Assembly (NCBI GenBank): GCA_964471535.1
Contig: CAYYHA010000036.1
Coordinates: 1-27,582, forward strand
DNA from: CAYYHA01 sp964471535
Lineage (GTDB): Bacteria; Myxococcota; Myxococcia; SLRQ01
Length of the DNA: 27,582 bases
Direction: 5' to 3'
Shown: one piece after another, positions 23,889 to 27,582 of the stretch
Numbering within the stretch: the stretch's first letter is position 1
Layout: every line of letters begins with the position of its first letter
Notes under the pieces: model-generated
What the model was told of the DNA's origin: nothing
Database searches by the model: none
The model's input: the letters and a program-made list of their open reading frames with translations, nothing else
Translations under genes and position numbers: made by a program

Positions 23889-24803
23889 TTTCGGAACCTG
23901 CCGCAGCGTGTCACGGTCTACGAGGTGGGCCCCCGCGATGGGCTGCAGAACGAGCCCGTGGTGGTGCCCACGGAACAGAAGGCGCGTCTATGCCACGCGC
24001 TTGCCGATGCCGGTCTGCCCAAGGTGGAGGTGACCTCCTTCGTCTCCCCGAAGTGGATCCCGGCGCTCGCGGACAACCGGGAGTTGCCGCACCTCCTCGA
24101 GAAGCGGCCCGGGACCACCTGGACGGCGCTGGTGCCGAACATGCGGGGGCTCGAAGGTGCGCTCGAGGCAGGGCTGGAGGAGTGCGCGATCTTCCTCTCG
24201 GCCAGCGAGACCCACAACAAGAAGAACATCAACCGCACCATTGCCGAGGCGCTCGACGAATACCGGCGGGTGGTGGATGCCGCGCTGGCGGAGGGGCTGC
24301 GCGTTCGCGCCTACCTCTCCATGGTGTGGGGGTGCCCGTGGGAAGGGGACGTGCCCGTCTCGCGGGTGGTGGCGCTGTGCGAGCGCCTCCTGGCGCTGGG
24401 CTGCTACCAGGTCTCCCTTGGCGACACCGTGGGCTACGGCACGCCGGCACAGACGGCGAACCTGCTCGGGACGCTGCGTGACTCGGGTATCCCCGTGGAG
24501 CGGCTGGCGATGCACATGCACGATACCCGGGGCCTGGCGGTCGCCAACTGTCTGGTGGGTCTGGAGCTCGGGATCACCACCTTCGATGGCGCGGTGGGCG
24601 GACTCGGGGGCTGCCCCTACGCGAAGGGGGCGAGCGGGAACCTGGCCACGGAGGACCTTGTGTACATGCTCCACGGCATGGGCGTGGAGACGGGGGTGGA
24701 CCTCGACCGCCTGGTGGCGGCGGCGGAACTCGCGCAGTCGCTGGTGGGCCACCCGCTGCCCGGGCGCTACTTCCGGGCGATGCTGGGGGAGCGCGCCGGC
24801 TGA
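23886..24803 (+). CDS. Hydroxymethylglutaryl-CoA lyase
   Basis: Cleaves HMG-CoA to acetoacetate and acetyl-CoA, the last step of leucine degradation. 305 aa with an ATT start. Motifs: VTVYEVGPRDGLQNE (catalytic Arg and metal Asp), SASETHNKKNINRT, metal ligands H210 and H212 with D213 in MHMHDTRG, and catalytic C243 in GGLGGCPYAKGASGN. The first GTG in frame (23925) would remove the VTVYEV strand that forms part of the barrel core, so the true start lies upstream; ATT 23886 (giving FRNLPQRVTVYEV) or ATC 23883 fits the GGAGGAG site. Other HMG-CoA lyases begin just before this strand. It is followed after 86 bases by a methylglutaconyl-CoA hydratase-like gene, supporting the leucine assignment. 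Confidence 0.9.
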   Translation: MFRNLPQRVTVYEVGPRDGLQNEPVVVPTEQKARLCHALADAGLPKVEVTSFVSPKWIPALADNRELPHLLEKRPGTTWTALVPNMRGLEGALEAGLEECAIFLSASETHNKKNINRTIAEALDEYRRVVDAALAEGLRVRAYLSMVWGCPWEGDVPVSRVVALCERLLALGCYQVSLGDTVGYGTPAQTANLLGTLRDSGIPVERLAMHMHDTRGLAVANCLVGLELGITTFDGAVGGLGGCPYAKGASGNLATEDLVYMLHGMGVETGVDLDRLVAAAELAQSLVGHPLPGRYFRAMLGERAG

Positions 24804-24889
24804 ACGCTCGGGTCCCCAGCAGGGATCGCCGTGCGGCCACCGTCCAGCCATGGACGCGGGCCGGCCGCTGGAATAGCCTCCGGCGCCCC

Positions 24890-25672
24890 ATGAGTGAGCT
24901 GGTCTTGGAAGAGGATCTGGGCCATGCGCGCCTCTGGCGGCTCAATCGGCCCGAGGTGATGAACGCGCTGTCGCGGGCGCTGCGCGCCGAGCTGGAGGCG
25001 CGGGTCGACGCGGTGGCCACAGCGGCAGAGGTACGGGCCGTGGTACTGACCGGCGCCGGGGAGAAGGCCTTCTGCGCCGGCGCCGACCTGAAGGAGCGGC
25101 GCTCGATGAGCGAGGCGGAGGTTCGCGCCTGGCTGGGCGACCTCGGACGCACCTTCCGGAAGATCGAGACCTCGCCGAAGGTCTTCATCGCCGCCATCGA
25201 CGGCTATGCCTTCGGAGGGGGCCTGGAGCTGGCTCTTGCCTGTGACCTCCGCGTGGCCGCCCGCGAGGCGAAGATGGGCCTGACCGAGACGCGGCTCGCG
25301 ATCCTTCCCGGCGGGGGCGGGACGCAGCGCCTGCCTCGGCTGGTGGGACGGGGCCGGGCGAGCGATCTCATCCTCACGGGCCGCCGCATCGGGGGAGAGG
25401 AGGCGTTCCGGATGGGGGTCGTAGAGCGCCTCGCCGCGCCGGGGCAGCGCGCGCTCGACCTCGCCCTCGAGGTGGCCGAGGAACTCGCCGGATGCGGGCC
25501 GGTGGCCGTCGCCAAGGCGAAGGAAGCCATCGTCCGGGGGCTCGACCAGCCCATGGAGGAGGGGCTTCGGACCGAGTACGCCTGCTACGAGGCGACGCTG
25601 GGAACCGAGGACCGCCTCGAAGGGCTGCGCGCCTTCGAGGAGAAGCGGCCGCCGCGTTACCGGGGAAAGTGA
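24890..25672 (+). CDS. Enoyl-CoA hydratase, probable methylglutaconyl-CoA hydratase
   Basis: 260-aa crotonase-fold protein. Catalytic glutamates: E113 in GGGLELALACDLR and E133 in GLTETRLAILPGGGGTQRLPRLVG; the GLTET..(I/L)LPG.GGTQRLPR pattern is close to AUH/LiuC methylglutaconyl-CoA hydratases and differs from the QPE..G pattern of the hydratase at 16129-16917. Oxyanion segment AFCAGADLKERRSM. Flanked by HMG-CoA lyase and an acyl-CoA carboxylase, it would hydrate 3-methylglutaconyl-CoA to HMG-CoA in leucine breakdown (inference from motif plus context). ATG 24890 lacks a strong ribosome-binding site; the upstream 86 bases contain only a weak promoter-like pair (TGGACG 24851, TAGCCT 24874). 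Confidence 0.88.
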   Translation: MSELVLEEDLGHARLWRLNRPEVMNALSRALRAELEARVDAVATAAEVRAVVLTGAGEKAFCAGADLKERRSMSEAEVRAWLGDLGRTFRKIETSPKVFIAAIDGYAFGGGLELALACDLRVAAREAKMGLTETRLAILPGGGGTQRLPRLVGRGRASDLILTGRRIGGEEAFRMGVVERLAAPGQRALDLALEVAEELAGCGPVAVAKAKEAIVRGLDQPMEEGLRTEYACYEATLGTEDRLEGLRAFEEKRPPRYRGK

Positions 25673-25679
25673 GGACAGC

Positions 25680-27218
25680 ATGGAGAGCAAGCACGACGAC
25701 AAGGAGATCCGCGAGCTCGCCGAGCGTATCCGGAAGGGAGGCAAGGAGAAGTACCACCGGGCCAACGCGGAGAAGGGGAAGCTCTTCTGCCGGGAGCGCA
25801 TCGCTCGGCTCTGCGATCCGGGGAGCTTCGTGGAGGATGGCCTCTTCGCCAACGTGAGCGCCGGGGATCTCCCGGCCGATGGCGTCGTCACCGGCGTCGG
25901 ACGCATCGACGGCCGGCCGGTGGCGATCATGGCCAACGACTCCACGGTGAAGGCAGGGTCGTGGGGCCGGCGGACGGTGGAGAAGATCCTCCGCATCCAG
26001 GAGACCGCCGAGCGGCTCCAGATCCCGCTCTACTATCTGGTCGACTCGGCGGGCGCACGGATCACGGACCAGGTGGAGATGTTCCCTGGGCGCCGCGGGG
26101 CGGGGCGGATCTTCTACAACCAGGTGCGCCTGTCCGGCCAGGTCCCGCAGGTGTGCCTGCTCTTCGGGCCGTCGGCCGCCGGAGGTGCCTACATCCCCGC
26201 CTTCTGCGACGTGGTGGCGATGGTGGATGGAAATGCGTCCATGTACCTGGGCAGCCCCCGCATGGCCGAGATGGTCATCGGTGAGAAGGTCACCCTCGAG
26301 GAGATGGGCGGCGCCAAGATGCACACCGCTGTCAGCGGGTGCGGCGACTTCCTGGTGAAGAGCGAGGAGGAGGCGCTGGCGCTCGGCCGCCGATGGATCG
26401 GCTACTTTCCCCAGAGCTGGAAGGACAAGCCCCGCTGCATCGAGGCGCGGGAGCCAGACAGTGCTGGGCGCTCGATCGAAGAGATCGTTCCCAAGGAGCA
26501 GAACAAGTTCTTCGACATGAAGGCGCTGATCCGCGAACTCGTCGACGCGGACTCCTTCCTGGAAGTGAAGGCGCGTTTCGCCAAGGAGGTCGTCACGGGT
26601 CTCGCGCACATCGGTGGCATGCCGGTGGGCATCGTGGCGAACCAGCCGAAGTTCAAGGGCGGCGTCCTCTTCGTGGACAGCGCCGACAAGGCTGCGCGCT
26701 TCATCTGGCTGTGCGATGCCTTCAACATCCCTCTCGTCTACCTCGCCGACGTACCGGGCTTCATGATCGGCACGAAGGTGGAGCGCGAAGGCATCATCCG
26801 AGCCGGTGCGAAGATGATCAGCGCCGTCAGCGAAGCGACGGTACCCAAGATCAGCGTCATCGTTCGGAAGGCCTACGGGGCCGGCCTCTACGCGATGGGG
26901 GGGCCGGGCTTCAATCCCGACGTCACGCTGGCGCTCCCGCAGGCGATGATCGCCGTGATGGGTCCCGAGGCGGCGGTCAACGCCGTCTATGCGAAGAAGA
27001 TCGCCGAGAAGCCGGAGGAGGAGCGGGAGGCCTTCGTACAGCGCCTCCGTGAGGAGTACGCCGCCGACGTGGACATCCTGAAGCTGGCCAGCGAGCAGGT
27101 GGTGGACCACGTCGTCCCCGGGTCGGAGCTGCGGGCCGAGCTCGTCGCTCGGCTCCGGCTCTATTGGCAGAAGGAGGAGCCGCGCCCGCCCAAGAAACAC
27201 TGCGTCTACCCCGTTTGA
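25680..27218 (+). CDS. Acyl-CoA carboxylase, carboxyltransferase (beta) subunit
   Basis: 512-aa carboxyltransferase that moves CO2 from carboxybiotin to an acyl-CoA. N-terminal crotonase-like half: SAGARITDQVEMFPGRRGAGRIFYNQ and FGPSAAGGAY at 162-171. C-terminal half: KFKGGVLFVDSADKAARFIWLCDAFNIPLVYLADVPGFMIG and the oxyanion loop KAYGAGLYAMGGPGF with G400-A-G402. GAG in this loop resembles methylcrotonyl-CoA carboxylase more than propionyl-CoA carboxylase (GGAYDVM), but the following residues differ from both, so the substrate is open. Leucine-pathway neighbours favour methylcrotonyl-CoA. No biotin carboxylase/biotin carrier subunit is in the window; it must lie downstream or elsewhere. ATG 25680 is seven bases after the preceding stop with GAGGA upstream. 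Confidence 0.9.
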   Translation: MESKHDDKEIRELAERIRKGGKEKYHRANAEKGKLFCRERIARLCDPGSFVEDGLFANVSAGDLPADGVVTGVGRIDGRPVAIMANDSTVKAGSWGRRTVEKILRIQETAERLQIPLYYLVDSAGARITDQVEMFPGRRGAGRIFYNQVRLSGQVPQVCLLFGPSAAGGAYIPAFCDVVAMVDGNASMYLGSPRMAEMVIGEKVTLEEMGGAKMHTAVSGCGDFLVKSEEEALALGRRWIGYFPQSWKDKPRCIEAREPDSAGRSIEEIVPKEQNKFFDMKALIRELVDADSFLEVKARFAKEVVTGLAHIGGMPVGIVANQPKFKGGVLFVDSADKAARFIWLCDAFNIPLVYLADVPGFMIGTKVEREGIIRAGAKMISAVSEATVPKISVIVRKAYGAGLYAMGGPGFNPDVTLALPQAMIAVMGPEAAVNAVYAKKIAEKPEEEREAFVQRLREEYAADVDILKLASEQVVDHVVPGSELRAELVARLRLYWQKEEPRPPKKHCVYPV

Positions 27219-27310
27219 GCGCCGTTTGGCACGTGCCGCGGCCTAGCGGAGCGTCGGTTGGCCCGGGCAGCGGCGATGGAGCGGCGCCCGTTGCGCTTCG
27301 CTTTCAGGAG

Positions 27311-27362
27311 GCGGCCGCTGAACGCGGCAGGAAAACGCGGCTGGTGAAAGCGGCTGGTGAAA
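27311..27362 (+). repeat. Four tandem 13-bp direct repeats upstream of the last gene
   Basis: Head-to-tail units with no spacer: GCGGCCGCTGAAC (27311-27323), GCGGCAGGAAAAC (27324-27336), GCGGCTGGTGAAA (27337-27349) and GCGGCTGGTGAAA (27350-27362). The last two are identical; all share GCGGC at the left and an A-rich right end. A partial fifth unit (GCAGCC) may follow. The array ends 41 bases before ATG 27404, in the noncoding gap 27219-27403. Confidence 0.75.
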
Positions 27363-27403
27363 GCAGCCGCCACGGCGTAAGGATCGGGCCTTGGAGAGTT
27401 GCC

Positions 27404-27582
27404 ATGGAGTTTCAGCTTTCAGAGAGTCATCAGCTGCTACGGGAGACGGTGCGCGCCTTCTGTGAGGAGAAGGTGCGGCCTTACGCGCGCGAGTGGGATC
27501 GGGAGGGCACCTTCCCGGAAGCGGTGGTACGCCAGCTCGGGGAGATGGGATGCATGGGCGTCACGGTGCCCGAGGCACTCGG
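27404..27582 (+). CDS. Acyl-CoA dehydrogenase, N-terminal fragment (runs off window)
   Basis: ATG 27404 is preceded by GGAG at 27393-27396 with a 7-base spacer. The 59 visible residues (MEFQLSESHQLLRETVRAF..EKVRPYAREWDREGTFPEAVV) match the N-terminal helical domain of acyl-CoA dehydrogenases and resemble the starts of the genes at 17018 and 18166. The catalytic region is outside the window. Next to the carboxylase, methylglutaconyl-CoA hydratase and HMG-CoA lyase genes, isovaleryl-CoA dehydrogenase would complete the leucine pathway, but this fragment cannot show it. Confidence 0.85.
   Translation, partial: MEFQLSESHQLLRETVRAFCEEKVRPYAREWDREGTFPEAVVRQLGEMGCMGVTVPEAL

Noticed and set aside
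27311..27362. CRISPR-like or iteron origin array
   Set aside because: Units are contiguous with no spacers, only four, and no cas or replication gene is near.

Overview
The window is high-GC, gene-dense DNA from a bacterial chromosome. The tilS-ftsH-folP-cdaA-cdaR-glmM order, a cytoplasmic SppA-type peptidase, an Mrp ATPase and a large CoA-ester catabolic block fit the Myxococcota/Deltaproteobacteria best. That placement is inferred from gene content and order and was not tested by a search. I see no rRNA, tRNA, transposase, CRISPR array or prophage gene, so this looks like native chromosome rather than an island.

Layout. (1) 1-7100, plus strand: the 3' end of tilS, then ftsH, folP and the cdaA-cdaR-glmM cluster that makes cyclic di-AMP and phosphoglucosamine. 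(2) 7174-8418, minus strand: a triple zinc-ribbon protein and a membrane-anchored protein with a winged-helix-like cytoplasmic tail; the latter has a strong promoter that predicts a nearly leaderless mRNA. (3) 8592-12489, plus strand: sppA, a class III nucleotidyl cyclase and a probable lipoprotein, joined by two GTGA stop/start overlaps. (4) 12600-15096, plus strand: mrp/apbC followed by three small genes of unknown function (a probable lipoprotein, a soluble helical protein, a single-pass membrane protein). (5) 15181-27582, plus strand: a promoter whose -10 box forms the loop of a palindrome, then about 12 kb of CoA-ester catabolism.

The catabolic block encodes a 3-hydroxyacyl-CoA dehydrogenase, two enoyl-CoA hydratases, two complete acyl-CoA dehydrogenases and the start of a third, a split cobalamin-dependent acyl-CoA mutase, HMG-CoA lyase and an acyl-CoA carboxylase beta subunit. 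The mutase large subunit has the substrate-pocket residues of isobutyryl-CoA mutase (Phe, Ala and Gln at the positions that are Tyr, Ala and Arg in methylmalonyl-CoA mutase). I infer that isobutyryl-CoA (from valine) is isomerised to butyryl-CoA and oxidised by the first four enzymes. The HMG-CoA lyase, second hydratase, carboxylase and third dehydrogenase match the leucine/isovalerate route. Three unrelated genes (a protein with a UvrD-type C-terminal module, an SDR and a methyltransferase) lie between the two mutase subunits.

Most notable observations: the cyclase is a one-chain C1/C2 pseudo-heterodimer resembling animal soluble adenylyl cyclase; the mutase has an isobutyryl-CoA signature; HMG-CoA lyase appears to start at ATT or ATC; four tandem 13-bp repeats lie upstream of the last gene; and the catabolic operon has a promoter/operator-like palindrome. 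I found no clear undescribed defence or mobile system.
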